Origin: Nitrospirillum iridis
GTDB taxonomy: Bacteria > Pseudomonadota > Alphaproteobacteria > Azospirillales > Azospirillaceae
NCBI RefSeq assembly: GCF_014205765.1
Contig: NZ_JACIIZ010000023.1
Span: 23,243 to 87,242 of the forward strand
Length of the DNA: 64,000 nt
Direction of reading: 5' to 3'
Shown here: positions 8,456-16,975 of the stretch, one piece after another
Position numbering within the stretch: position 1 is the stretch's first letter
Layout: every line of letters starts with the position of its first letter
Translations under genes and position numbers: made by a program
The notes under the pieces: model-generated
Told to the model about the DNA's origin: nothing
Database searches by the model: none
The model's input: the letters and a program-made list of their open reading frames with translations, nothing else

Positions 8456-10495
8456 ATGAAGCGCACCGCCGCCGTGGCCTTGGGCCTGCTGCTGACGTCC
8501 ACCACGCTTACCGCCGTGGCGGCCCCGCCCCCGCCGGCCACCAGCCCCGCCGCCCCGCTCATCGAACGCGCCAAGTTCTTCGGCAACCCCAGCCGCACCC
8601 AGGCCAAACTGAGCCCCGACGGCAAGTGGCTGTCGTGGATCGCGCCGCGCGACGGCGTGATGAACGTCTGGGTGGCGCCCACCGCCGACCCGACCCAGGC
8701 CAAGGCACTAACGGCGGAGAAGAACCGCCCCATCCCCGAGCATTTCTGGTCGCCCGACAGCAAGATGGTGCTGTTCATCAACGACAAGGGCGGCGACGAG
8801 AACTTCGTGCTGTACGGCGTCACCGTCGCCACCGGCGCCCAGCGCACCCTGACGCCGCAGGAAAAGACGCGGGTGCAGATCGTCGGCACCAGCCACCGCA
8901 TCAAGGACCGCATCCTGGTCGGGTTGAACAACCGCGACCCGAAGTGGTTCGACATCTACAGCCTGGATTTGGCCAAGGGCGCCTTGACCCTGGTGTTCAA
9001 GAACGAGAGTTATGACGGCTTCACGGCGGATGAGGGCCTGAAGCTGCGCCTCGCGGGCAAACCCGGCCCCGATGGCGGAACCGACTTCTTCCGCGTCGTG
9101 GACAACAAGGTGGAGTCCCAGCCGCTGAGTGGCGTCAGCCTGGACGACAGCATGACCACCTATCCCATGGGCTACACCACGGACGGCAAAACCCTGTACT
9201 GGGTCGACAGCCGCGGCCACGACACCGCCGCCCTGATCGCCCAGGACGCGGCCACCGGCGCCACCAAGGTGGTGGGCCAGAGCGCCAAGGCCGATGTGGG
9301 CGACGTCCTGGCCGATCCCAAGACCGGCGTGGTCCAGGCCTATTCGGTCGACTATCTACGCACGGAATGGACGGCGCTGGACCCCAAGATCGGGGCCGAG
9401 CTGGATTTCCTGAAGGCGCAACTGAAGGGTGATATCCACGTCACCAGCCGCACCGAGGACGACGGCGCCTGGATCGTGGTGGTGGACCCGGTGACGGCCC
9501 CGGCGGCCACCTACCGCTTCGACCGCAAAGCCCACACCCTGACCAGGCTGTTCGTCAACCGGCCGGAGTTGGAGGGGGTGAAGCTGGCGGCCATGCATCC
9601 GGTTGAGATCAAGGCACGCGACGGGTTGAGCCTCATTTCCTACCTCACCCTGCCGGCGGGCGCCGATGGCAAGGGCGACGGCCACCCCGACCAGCCCCTG
9701 CCCCTGGTGCTGTTCGTCCATGGCGGCCCCTGGTCGCGCGACAGCTATGGCTACCATAGCCATCACCAGTGGCTGGCCAACCGCGGCTACGCCGTGCTGT
9801 CGGTCAACTATCGCGGCTCCACCGGCTTCGGGAAGAACTTCATCACCGCCGGCAACCTGCAATGGGGCCGCAAGATGCATGACGACCTGATCGACGCCGT
9901 CGACTGGGCCGTCAGCCAAGGCATCACCACCAAGGACAAGGTGGCCATCATGGGTGGCTCCTACGGCGGCTATGCCACCCTGGCCGGCGTCGCCTTCACC
10001 CCCGACACCTTCGCCTGCGGTGTGGACATCGTCGGCCCCAGCAACCTGGAAACCCTGCTGAAAACCTTCCCGGCCTATTGGGAACCCGCCAAGCAGCAGT
10101 TCTACAAGCGCATGGGCGACCCCACCACCGAGGATGGGCGCCAACTCCTCCACAACGCCTCTCCCCTGTTCAAAGCGGCGGCCATCACAAAGCCACTGAT
10201 GATCGCCCAGGGCGGCAACGATCCCCGCGTCAACAAGGCGGAATCGGACCAGATCGTGACGGCGATGAAGGAGAAGAACATCCCCGTCACTTACCTGCTG
10301 TTCCCCGACGAGGGCCACGGCTTTGCCCGGCCAGAGAACAGCATCGCCTTCAACGCCGCCGCCGAGCAGTTCCTGGGCGCCTGCCTGGGGGGCCGGGCGG
10401 AACCGTTCGGCGCCGCCTTCAAGGGTTCCAGCATCACGGTGCCCGACGGCGCCAAGTTCACGCCGGGGTTGGAAGCGGCGCTGGCGGCGAAGTAG
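8456..10495 (+). CDS. S9-family prolyl oligopeptidase-type peptidase (copy B)
   Basis: A 679-residue paralogue of the gene at 6140, with the same signal peptide form, beta-propeller and hydrolase domain. The triad is Ser502 (GGSYGGYA), Asp589 (GGNDPRV) and His621 (EGHGF). Differences are scattered (for example TFPAYWEPAK for TIPPYWEAGK), so both copies look functional and under selection. AGGGGAATAG precedes the ATG. A strong terminator follows at 10534, marking the end of the peptidase array. The pair may give dosage or a broader specificity. Confidence 0.93.
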   Translation: MKRTAAVALGLLLTSTTLTAVAAPPPPATSPAAPLIERAKFFGNPSRTQAKLSPDGKWLSWIAPRDGVMNVWVAPTADPTQAKALTAEKNRPIPEHFWSPDSKMVLFINDKGGDENFVLYGVTVATGAQRTLTPQEKTRVQIVGTSHRIKDRILVGLNNRDPKWFDIYSLDLAKGALTLVFKNESYDGFTADEGLKLRLAGKPGPDGGTDFFRVVDNKVESQPLSGVSLDDSMTTYPMGYTTDGKTLYWVDSRGHDTAALIAQDAATGATKVVGQSAKADVGDVLADPKTGVVQAYSVDYLRTEWTALDPKIGAELDFLKAQLKGDIHVTSRTEDDGAWIVVVDPVTAPAATYRFDRKAHTLTRLFVNRPELEGVKLAAMHPVEIKARDGLSLISYLTLPAGADGKGDGHPDQPLPLVLFVHGGPWSRDSYGYHSHHQWLANRGYAVLSVNYRGSTGFGKNFITAGNLQWGRKMHDDLIDAVDWAVSQGITTKDKVAIMGGSYGGYATLAGVAFTPDTFACGVDIVGPSNLETLLKTFPAYWEPAKQQFYKRMGDPTTEDGRQLLHNASPLFKAAAITKPLMIAQGGNDPRVNKAESDQIVTAMKEKNIPVTYLLFPDEGHGFARPENSIAFNAAAEQFLGACLGGRAEPFGAAFKGSSITVPDGAKFTPGLEAALAAK

Positions 10496-10533
10496 GGCGC
10501 AATGGGTTGGGCGCCAGTCTGGCGCCAGGGTTT

Positions 10534-10571
10534 CCGCCGCCGGTGCACGGCACCGGCGGCGGCCGGCTTTT
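10534..10571 (+). terminator. Rho-independent terminator after the peptidase array
   Basis: CCGCCGCCGGTGC (10534-10546) and GCACCGGCGGCGG (10550-10562) form a perfect 13-base-pair stem with a 3-base loop, followed by CCGGC and TTTT (10568-10571). It ends the transcript of the S9 gene at 8456. Confidence 0.85.
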
Positions 10572-10717
10572 CCATGGCATGGCCGGCATCATTGAGAATG
10601 CCCTGATGCTGGCGGGCACCTCGAAGAGCGGAGGGTGCCGGGGATCGCCTCCCACACCAACGCGGATGCCGCATACCTGCACTGAAGCGCATGACAAACG
10701 TGCCGCAAGATATTGTT

Positions 10718-10748
10718 AAGAATGATATTGCGAGACGTTCTCATTCTT
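10718..10748. promoter_or_regulatory. Fur-like inverted repeat upstream of the TonB receptor
   Basis: AAGAATGA (10718-10725) and TCATTCTT (10741-10748) are perfect inverted arms around a 15-base spacer. The composition (AATGATAT, TTCTCATT) recalls iron boxes bound by Fur. It lies 42 bases before the ATG of a siderophore-type receptor. This supports iron control, but the spacing is not the classic 19-base Fur box. Confidence 0.45.
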
Positions 10749-10790
10749 AGTATCAGGGGGCTATTCCTTCCCTGACGCAATGGAACGACA

Positions 10791-12935
10791 ATGAGAAAGC
10801 GCGCCGTATCGGTGCTCGCCCTGCTGGCGGCAATGCAGGCTCCCCTGCGGGTACAGGCCGCAGAGGCGGTGGACGCGGTGGATGCGACCGGCTCCACCGA
10901 CGCCGCGCAGGAAAAGGCGTTGGACGATATCGTCATCACCGGCGCACACACATCGTCGTTCCGGGCGGAGGTGGTGCAGGTCGGCGCCTTCCGCAACCAG
11001 TCGCTGCTGGACACGCCGCTGACCATCGCCATCGTGCCGCGCGCCCTGCTGGACGCGCAGGGCGCGCAAGGGCTGGAGGATGCGCTGCGCAACACGCCCG
11101 GCGTGACGCAGCAGTCGACCAGCCCGCTGACCAGCAACAACTTCGTCTCACGCGGCGTGCTGATGAACGCGCGCACCAACTATCGCCTGAACGGGTCGCT
11201 GCCCATCATCAACCTGGGGCCCATCCCCATTGAGAACAAGCAGCGCGTGGAATTGCTGAAGGGCGTGTCGGCGCTGTACTACGGCATCAGCACGCCGTCG
11301 GGCATCGTCAACGTGGTGACCAAGCGGGCCGGTTCCGACCCCGTCACCAGCTTCACCATGAACGGCGACGGCAACGGCAGCTTCGGCAGCGGCTTCGACA
11401 TCGGGCGAGAGTTCGGCGACCACAATGAGTACGGCGCCCGCGTCAACGGCTACGCCTCGCGCATCGGCACGCCGGTGAACGATGTCGACGGCCGCCGCTG
11501 GCTGATGAGCGGCGCCTTCGACTGGCGCGCCACCGAACGCCTGACCTTCAAGCTGGACACGGAATACTACCGCCGGGAGATGGATGAGCCGGGCGGCGTC
11601 ACCCTGCCCAGCGCCGTGGGCGCCAAGAACGGCGTGGGCGGCACCATCACCCTGCCTGCCGTGCCTGATCCCACCAAGCGCTACGCGCCGCTGAATTCGC
11701 CCTACAACACCTGGGCGACCAACGTGGTGGGCCGCGCCGACTACGCCATCACCGATGACTGGTCGGCGCGCGCCGAATTCGGCGTCGCCTCCACCCGGCG
11801 GCAGCGGACCATCGCCAACCTGGGCTCGGTGAACCTGACGACCGGCGCCGGCACCATCTCCGGCACCTACACGCCGGACCAGGAATACCGCAACCAGAAC
11901 CTGCGCCTGGAAGTGTCGGGCAAGGTCGAGACCGGCCCCATCAACCATGAACTGCTGGTGGGCTTCAGCCGCAATCGGCAGACGCAGGAGGACCAGCACC
12001 AGCAGTCCTACACCGCGGTCAAGCAGAACCTGTACGACCCGGTGGATATCCCCTACGACAGCCTGAGGTTCACCACCACCAAGCTGAACGCCGGCAGCGT
12101 CAATATCGACACCGGCGGCTACATCATGGACATGGCCCATCTGGGCGAGAACTGGCTGCTGATCGCCGGCGCCCGCTATGTCGACTATGACACGGCATCG
12201 GCGGCCAAGAACTTCGCCGTGACCACCGTCACCCCCACCGCCGGCCTGGTCTACAAGCTGACACCCAAGTCCAGCCTGTACACGACCTACATCGAAGGGC
12301 TGGAAAGCGCCGGCACCGCGCCCGACGGCACCACCAACGCCGGCAGCATCCTGGACCCCGTGGTCAGCAAGCAGTTCGAGGTGGGCGGCCGGATGGAGGT
12401 GGCGGGCGCCATGGTGTCGCTGGCCTATTTCCACATCAACCGTGGCCTGGCCTACACCGACAGCAGCAACACCTATGTCGTGAACGGCCGCGCCGTGCAC
12501 CAGGGCGTCGAAGCCTCCGTCCAGGGTGACATCCTGCCCGACGTGTCGGTCATGCTGGGCGGTCAGTACCTGGACGCGGTGCAGGAGAATACGGGCATCG
12601 CCGCGCAAGACGGCAAACGGGTGGAGAACACGCCGCGCTGGTCGGGCTCCGTCTTCGCGGAATACCACCCCGATTTCCTGGGCGGCGTGGCGCTGAACGC
12701 CGGAATCTACTACACCGGCGATCGCGCGGCGGAGGCGCAGAACCGCGCCTACCTCCCCGCCTATACCACGCTGAGCCTGGGCGCCAGCTACAAGACCAAT
12801 GTGCAGCAGAACGCCCTGACCCTGCGCGTCAATGCCGACAACGTGACCAACGAACGCTACTGGGCCACCGGCGGCAGCACGCTGTACGCCGGCATGCCGG
12901 CCACCGTGCGCTTCTCGGCGACGCTGGATTTGTAA
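10791..12935 (+). CDS. TonB-dependent siderophore receptor
   Basis: A 714-residue outer membrane receptor. The signal peptide spans about residues 1-24 (ending VQAAEA). A TonB-box-like stretch LDDIVITG is followed by the plug domain (DTPLTIAIVPRALLDAQGAQGLEDALRNTPGV..., RVELLKGVSALYYG, PSGIVNVVTKR). A 22-strand-type barrel ends in FSATLDL with the terminal hydrophobic residue expected for outer membrane insertion. It imports ferric siderophores with TonB-ExbBD energy. No biosynthesis or inner-membrane transport gene for a siderophore is nearby, so it probably takes up a xenosiderophore. The inverted repeat upstream suggests iron control. Confidence 0.93.
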   Translation: MRKRAVSVLALLAAMQAPLRVQAAEAVDAVDATGSTDAAQEKALDDIVITGAHTSSFRAEVVQVGAFRNQSLLDTPLTIAIVPRALLDAQGAQGLEDALRNTPGVTQQSTSPLTSNNFVSRGVLMNARTNYRLNGSLPIINLGPIPIENKQRVELLKGVSALYYGISTPSGIVNVVTKRAGSDPVTSFTMNGDGNGSFGSGFDIGREFGDHNEYGARVNGYASRIGTPVNDVDGRRWLMSGAFDWRATERLTFKLDTEYYRREMDEPGGVTLPSAVGAKNGVGGTITLPAVPDPTKRYAPLNSPYNTWATNVVGRADYAITDDWSARAEFGVASTRRQRTIANLGSVNLTTGAGTISGTYTPDQEYRNQNLRLEVSGKVETGPINHELLVGFSRNRQTQEDQHQQSYTAVKQNLYDPVDIPYDSLRFTTTKLNAGSVNIDTGGYIMDMAHLGENWLLIAGARYVDYDTASAAKNFAVTTVTPTAGLVYKLTPKSSLYTTYIEGLESAGTAPDGTTNAGSILDPVVSKQFEVGGRMEVAGAMVSLAYFHINRGLAYTDSSNTYVVNGRAVHQGVEASVQGDILPDVSVMLGGQYLDAVQENTGIAAQDGKRVENTPRWSGSVFAEYHPDFLGGVALNAGIYYTGDRAAEAQNRAYLPAYTTLSLGASYKTNVQQNALTLRVNADNVTNERYWATGGSTLYAGMPATVRFSATLDL

Positions 12936-13005
12936 AGTTCCTCAGGCGCCGGCAGGCCCATCCGGGCCTTCGGTGCTCACTCCGGCCGCCCCGGTCGGGG
13001 CCTAC

Positions 13006-13036
13006 CGCTGGCGGGAGACGAATTCTCCCGCCAGCG
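13006..13036. terminator. Strong hairpin downstream of the TonB receptor
   Basis: CGCTGGCGGGAGA (13006-13018) and TCTCCCGCCAGCG (13024-13036) form a perfect 13-base-pair stem with a 5-base loop. There is no T-tract. Its place 70 bases after the receptor stop suggests transcript termination or 3' end protection. The rest of 12936-13158 shows no gene I can support. Confidence 0.65.
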
Positions 13037-13158
13037 CCCTGGGGGGCGCCTTGCGAAAGCTGGTGGAGCGGCCTTGCCAAAGATTGCCGCCAGCGTTTCG
13101 GCGTCACCTCTTTGATGCCGGCGCATGACCGTCCTTGAAATTTCATGAGCGTGTTCGC

Positions 13159-13188
13159 TTGACACGCCGCCCGGATGCCGCTTTTATC
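13159..13188 (+). promoter_or_regulatory. Predicted promoter of the leu leader and leuA
   Basis: TTGACA (13159-13164) is a perfect -35 hexamer. TTTATC (13183-13188) or the overlapping TTTTAT one base upstream serves as -10 at 17-18 base spacing. Transcription would start near 13194-13198, at or just before the leader peptide ATG. Confidence 0.65.
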
Positions 13189-13197
13189 CTCGGCACC

Positions 13198-13248
13198 ATG
13201 ACCGACATCGCGACCAGCCTCCTGCTTCTTATGAACCCGGCCTCCTGA
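13198..13248 (+). CDS. leuL: leu operon leader peptide (attenuator peptide)
   Basis: A 16-residue ORF, MTDIATSLLLLMNPAS, with four consecutive leucine codons (CTC CTG CTT CTT at 13219-13230) in front of the leucine biosynthesis gene leuA. This is the classic form of a ribosome-stalling leader that senses charged leucyl-tRNA. The predicted promoter leaves almost no untranslated leader, so the peptide is probably translated from a (nearly) leaderless mRNA, as described for the trp leader of Sinorhizobium meliloti. The stop codon falls inside a hairpin (13236-13258). Confidence 0.8.
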   Translation: MTDIATSLLLLMNPAS

Positions 13249-13509
13249 GAGGACCGGGCAGTTCGTCATAAGTTTGCGCAAGGTTCGCGAGTTTTCCCAA
13301 ATGTCGTGTCGTTCCGCCCCCATCGTACGCACCCACTGGGGCCTCCCTGTTGAAGCTGAGATCGCCGCCGCCAGCGCCCCTGCGCTGAGCCTTGTCGCGC
13401 GCCTGCTCCTTATCGGCGGTCGCCGGGCCTGACGGCCATCCGGCGGCTGTAGCCTTGGCCGTATTCCTCCCCCCCCCCGACCGAATACATTCAACAGAGA
13501 CGCCCCACC
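13249..13509 (+). promoter_or_regulatory. leuA mRNA leader with attenuator-like secondary structures
   Basis: These 261 bases between the leader peptide and leuA hold no other supported gene. CCCGGCCTC (13236-13244) pairs with GAGGACCGGG (13249-13258), with one bulged A, across the peptide stop. Further down ACGGCCA (from 13431) and TGGCCGT (to 13461) can pair just before a run of ten C residues. Alternative pairing of such segments would allow attenuation depending on ribosome position. The exact terminator/antiterminator pair is not resolved, and no T-tract is present. Confidence 0.55.
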
Positions 13510-15177
13510 ATGCTGCGCGATCCGTCCACCAAGTACCGCCCCTTCCCCCACGCCGACCTGCCCGACCGCACTTGGCCGTCGCGCACCATCACCAAGCCGC
13601 CGCGCTGGCTGTCGACCGACCTGCGCGACGGCAACCAGGCGCTGATCGACCCCATGGACGCCGAGAAGAAGCAGCGCTTCTTCGACATGCTGGTGAAGAT
13701 CGGCTTCAAGGAGATCGAGGTCGGCTTCCCCTCCGCCTCGCAGACGGAATTCGACTTCGTCCGCAGCCTGGTGGAGGGCGGCAAGGTCCCCGACGACGTC
13801 ACCATCCAGGTGCTGACCCAGGCGCGTCGCGACCTGATCGAGCGCACGTTTGAGTCCCTGCGCGGCGCCCCGCGCGCCATTGTCCACATGTACAACGCCA
13901 TCTCCCCCGCCTGGCGCCGCATCGTCTTCGGCATGGACCGGGCCGGCATCAAGGACATCGCCGTCAAGGGTGTGACCATCCTGCGCGAGCAGGCGGAGAA
14001 GTATCCGGAGACCGACTGGATCTTCGAATACTCGCCCGAGACCTTCAGCACGGCGGAGCCTGATTTCGCCCTGGAAGTCTGCGAGGCGGTGCTGGACGTG
14101 CTGGAACCGACGCCGGACCGCCCGGTGATCCTGAACCTGCCGGCCACCGTGGAGGCCGCCGGCCCCCACATCTACGCCGACCAGATCGAGCGCTTCTGCC
14201 GCCAGATCAGCCGGCGCGACAGCGTCGTCGTCAGCGTCCATCCCCATAACGACCGGGGCACCGGCGTGGCCGCCGCCGAGCTGGCGGTGCAGGCCGGCGC
14301 CGACCGTGTCGAGGGCTGCCTGTTCGGCAATGGCGAGCGGACGGGCAATGTCGATCTGGTGACCCTGGGCCTGAACCTGTACACCCAGGGCGTGGACCCG
14401 GGCCTGGACTTCTCCGACATCCAGTCCGTCGTCCAGACGGTGCAGTACTGCAACCAGATCCCCGTCCACCCCCGCCACCCCTATGCCGGTGAGCTGGTGT
14501 TCACCGCCTTCTCCGGCTCCCACCAGGACGCCATCAAGAAGGGCTTCGCCGCCCAGGCCGCGCGCAACGACCAGATCTGGGACGTGCCCTACCTGCCCAT
14601 CGACCCCACCGACCTGGGCTGCGGTTATGAGGCGGTCATCCGCGTCAACAGCCAGTCCGGCAAGGGCGGCATCGCCTGGGTCATGGAACAGGACAAGGGG
14701 TTGAGGCTGCCCCGCGCCCTGCAGATCGACTTCAGCCGCGTGGTCCAGGGCTATGCCGACGAGACCAGCCGCGAGATGACCGCCGCCGACATCTGGGGCA
14801 TCTTCCAGGACACCTACTGCCTGACCGGCCTGCAACGCTTTGAGCTGATCGACTATCAGGAGACCGGTGCCGCCGGCAGCCGCGAGCGCATGTTCGTCGG
14901 CCGCATCAGCGTGGGCCGGGAGGAACGCAGCGTCAGCGGCCGGGGCAACGGCCTGCTGTCCAGCGTGCTGGCCGCCCTGAAAGCCGATTGCGGCATGGAC
15001 CTGGACATCGTCGATTACCAGGAACACGCCATCGGCCACGGCGGCGACGCCCGCGCCGCCGCCTATGTCGAGTGCCGAACTGGCGACGGCCGCAAGGTCT
15101 TCGGCGTCGGCATCGACACCGACGTGGCCACCGCCTCCGTCCGCGCCGTGCTCAGCGCCGCCAACGGCGCGGGGTGA
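13510..15177 (+). CDS. leuA: 2-isopropylmalate synthase
   Basis: A 555-residue enzyme that condenses acetyl-CoA with 2-oxoisovalerate, the first committed step of leucine synthesis. The HMGL-like TIM barrel carries the metal-site motif [11 protein letters not shown] (residues 35-45) and VHPHNDRG (about residue 242), followed by the linker and the C-terminal LeuA allosteric domain (about 430-555) used for leucine feedback. The length and order match the long LeuA class of about 550-560 residues. It stands alone, without leuB/C/D. The Leu-rich leader peptide upstream supports both the function and attenuation control. Confidence 0.95.
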   Translation: MLRDPSTKYRPFPHADLPDRTWPSRTITKPPRWLSTDLRDGNQALIDPMDAEKKQRFFDMLVKIGFKEIEVGFPSASQTEFDFVRSLVEGGKVPDDVTIQVLTQARRDLIERTFESLRGAPRAIVHMYNAISPAWRRIVFGMDRAGIKDIAVKGVTILREQAEKYPETDWIFEYSPETFSTAEPDFALEVCEAVLDVLEPTPDRPVILNLPATVEAAGPHIYADQIERFCRQISRRDSVVVSVHPHNDRGTGVAAAELAVQAGADRVEGCLFGNGERTGNVDLVTLGLNLYTQGVDPGLDFSDIQSVVQTVQYCNQIPVHPRHPYAGELVFTAFSGSHQDAIKKGFAAQAARNDQIWDVPYLPIDPTDLGCGYEAVIRVNSQSGKGGIAWVMEQDKGLRLPRALQIDFSRVVQGYADETSREMTAADIWGIFQDTYCLTGLQRFELIDYQETGAAGSRERMFVGRISVGREERSVSGRGNGLLSSVLAALKADCGMDLDIVDYQEHAIGHGGDARAAAYVECRTGDGRKVFGVGIDTDVATASVRAVLSAANGAG

Positions 15178-15186
15178 TCACAGGAT

Positions 15187-15213
15187 GGGGCGATTCCTTT
15201 AGGGGGCCGCCCC
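15187..15213. terminator. Short hairpin between convergent leuA and the hypothetical gene
   Basis: GGGGCG (15187-15192) and CGCCCC (15208-15213) can pair over a 15-base loop in the 40-base gap between two converging genes. It may act as a shared terminator. The stem is short, so this is tentative. Confidence 0.35.
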
Positions 15214-15217
15214 TGCC

Positions 15218-15886
15218 TCACACTGCTGGCGGTGGCCCATCGAGATAGCGGTCGATGTCCATCGCCAAGGTGCCGATCAACGCGGCATCGATCTTCGCCG
15301 GATCCTGTGTCACCAGCAGATAGGTCGGCATTTTACCTTGGCTGATCAGGAACCGGCCGCCATCATCCCCGGTGAACAACAGCCCCTTGGCCACGAGGCA
15401 GGTGTGATCAGCCCCCGGCGGTACCGCACCGAAACCTCTGTTCGGATTGTCCCACCATCCGGCGGGCATCCTGTCCGCCGAGATGGTGCATTCCCGCAGC
15501 CACAGCACATCCACGTGCCACCGCGCGAAAGGCCAGGGGCGGCTCGGTCCCGGTTCAAGTTCTGCGGAAAGCCCGCCGAAATCGGGCGCAGAGATGCCCA
15601 GAACTTTCAACTCTTCCAGTATCGGCGCTACTTGATGCCAGAATGCCTCGGCTTCGGCGCGGAACCGCTCCGCCGTCCGCAACGCTAGGGTAGCGACATC
15701 GAACTGGAAAACGATACCGAGTTCCACGCTGGTCACGAGCAGCGGGGGCAGTTCCCCCCGCAACAGCCAAACCAGGTTCGGCCCCGACCTGTCTTCCTTG
15801 TCGAGACTGAAGCCGGTTAGGGTGGACGAAAGCGACCGGAGGTCCTCTGGCGTGGCTTCGATGGTTACAGGCGAGGCGTGTGTCAT
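15218..15886 (-). CDS. Hypothetical protein, 222 residues
   Basis: I do not recognise a family. The protein has no signal peptide or membrane segment and seems cytoplasmic. It is mixed alpha/beta with several Trp residues (HVDVLWLREC, RMPAGWWDNPNRGFG) and a C-terminal segment GRFLISQGKMPTYLLVTQDPAKIDAALIGTL. The ATG at 15886 is the first in frame. It converges on leuA and has no operon partner. The debris of an SDR gene lies just upstream, so the gene may sit in a region of rearrangement. Confidence 0.6.
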   Translation of the reverse strand: MTHASPVTIEATPEDLRSLSSTLTGFSLDKEDRSGPNLVWLLRGELPPLLVTSVELGIVFQFDVATLALRTAERFRAEAEAFWHQVAPILEELKVLGISAPDFGGLSAELEPGPSRPWPFARWHVDVLWLRECTISADRMPAGWWDNPNRGFGAVPPGADHTCLVAKGLLFTGDDGGRFLISQGKMPTYLLVTQDPAKIDAALIGTLAMDIDRYLDGPPPAV

Positions 15887-16038
15887 TTTGCAATTCTACC
15901 ACAAGATGCCGCCGCAGCCTCCCTTTAGCCGGTGCCGCCAACGGGCCGGATGTCACCGGGCATCCGCGTAAGTCGTGACCAGCCGGTAGAGGACGGTGCG
16001 CGCGTTGTAGAGGGTGCGGACGCGCGCCCTTTCGACCT

Positions 16039-16188
16039 GACCCGGAAGGACACAGCCCCAACCCGCCGCTGCGCCTGCCCCTGGGCAGCGACACGGTGGC
16101 GACCATCGAACAAAAGAACGCCGACGTGGCGGCCGAGCTGGCGCAGTGGCGACACGTCGCCCTGTCCACCAACCACGACGCGGCATGA
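16039..16188 (+). pseudogene. C-terminal fragment of a short-chain dehydrogenase gene
   Basis: The + strand frame ending at the TGA at 16186 reads DPEGHSPNPPLRLPLGSDTV, then ATIEQKNADVAAELAQW and STNHDAA. This is the characteristic C-terminus of a subgroup of SDR oxidoreductases (PLRLPLGSDTVA...KN..VAAEL..W). No Rossmann N-terminus or start is present upstream in any frame, so only the end of the gene survives. The flanking bases 15887-16038 hold nothing I can assign. Confidence 0.65.
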
Positions 16189-16212
16189 CGAATGGCGAAA
16201 GCTGCCCCGCCC

Positions 16213-16869
16213 CTACCGCGTCTGGTCCCACGCCAGCAACTGCTGGCACTGGCCCGGCGGCTGCCAGTCCTGGATCAGCGTGGTGGGCGGTTGGGCGGCA
16301 TCGTGCAGGATGAGGGCGAAACCCAGGCGCGGCTCCCTGCCGATGGCCATAAGCAACATGGGTGGACCGCCCTCGATCACCGGCCCCTGCCCCTGGCGCA
16401 CACCGGCGGGCGTCTCCAGACAGGTGTCGCCGCTGAAGGCATAGAAGGCCTCCGGCCCTGAATGCACATGCAAGGGCGCCTTCATGCCGGGGGTGAAGAC
16501 GGAGCGCAGATATTCGGCGGCATAGGACGGGGCGGCCGTCGTTGGCAGGGGGCCAATGTCGGCGATATGGTGCCCACCGTCCGGCCGCCACCCCTGCCTT
16601 TCGATGGTGAACAGCCAGACCTTGCCGAAGGCGGTGACGACGCTGCCCGTCCGGGTGGCCGCCGCCTCCGCCGCGGCCTTGGACGGGAAGGTGTCGAGAT
16701 GCCAGTAGACATCCCCAGCCGGCAGGGTCGCGATGTTCTGGTGGACCATTAGGCAGGCGGGACCCGCCGTTTCCTCCACCCCACAGGGGCGGGAGGTGGC
16801 CTGGCCGAAGGCCGGTCCCGCCAGCAAGGCGGCGGCACAGGCGATCCCGGTGACGTAGGCGTTGATCAT
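16213..16869 (-). CDS. Secreted cupin-domain protein
   Basis: 218 residues with a signal peptide (about 1-23, ending AFGQA). Residues 128-147 fit cupin motif 1 exactly: G128, H134-V-H136, E140, G147. These residues bind a metal in active cupins. The second motif is weaker (GREPRLGFALILHDAAQ). Periplasmic single-domain cupins act as isomerases or dioxygenases or as binding proteins, and the substrate here is unknown. It is last in a same-strand series (tautomerase, SDR, LLM monooxygenase), so it may take part in the same pathway, although gaps of about 105 bases precede it and the LLM gene. Confidence 0.8.
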   Translation of the reverse strand: MINAYVTGIACAAALLAGPAFGQATSRPCGVEETAGPACLMVHQNIATLPAGDVYWHLDTFPSKAAAEAAATRTGSVVTAFGKVWLFTIERQGWRPDGGHHIADIGPLPTTAAPSYAAEYLRSVFTPGMKAPLHVHSGPEAFYAFSGDTCLETPAGVRQGQGPVIEGGPPMLLMAIGREPRLGFALILHDAAQPPTTLIQDWQPPGQCQQLLAWDQTR

Positions 16870-16975
16870 CCACGTGTTCCCTTCCAGCTGACAGGCGGCA
16901 GATTGGCCGCCGCCCGCAGCCAGCGCAACGTCACGGGATGACTACAACCTTAGGGGCCGGCTTATGGGCGCCGCC

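Noticed and set aside
10718..10748. Zur box before the first TonB receptor
   Set aside because: The repeat has 8-15-8 geometry and does not fit the 7-3-7 Zur pattern seen at the other three sites.
12977..13165. 62-codon minus strand ORF in the leuA upstream region
   Set aside because: Overlaps the 13-bp hairpin and promoter; no ribosome site or similarity.
12829..15039. 736-codon minus strand ORF covering leuA
   Set aside because: Antisense shadow of leuA; low-complexity composition and no recognised motifs.
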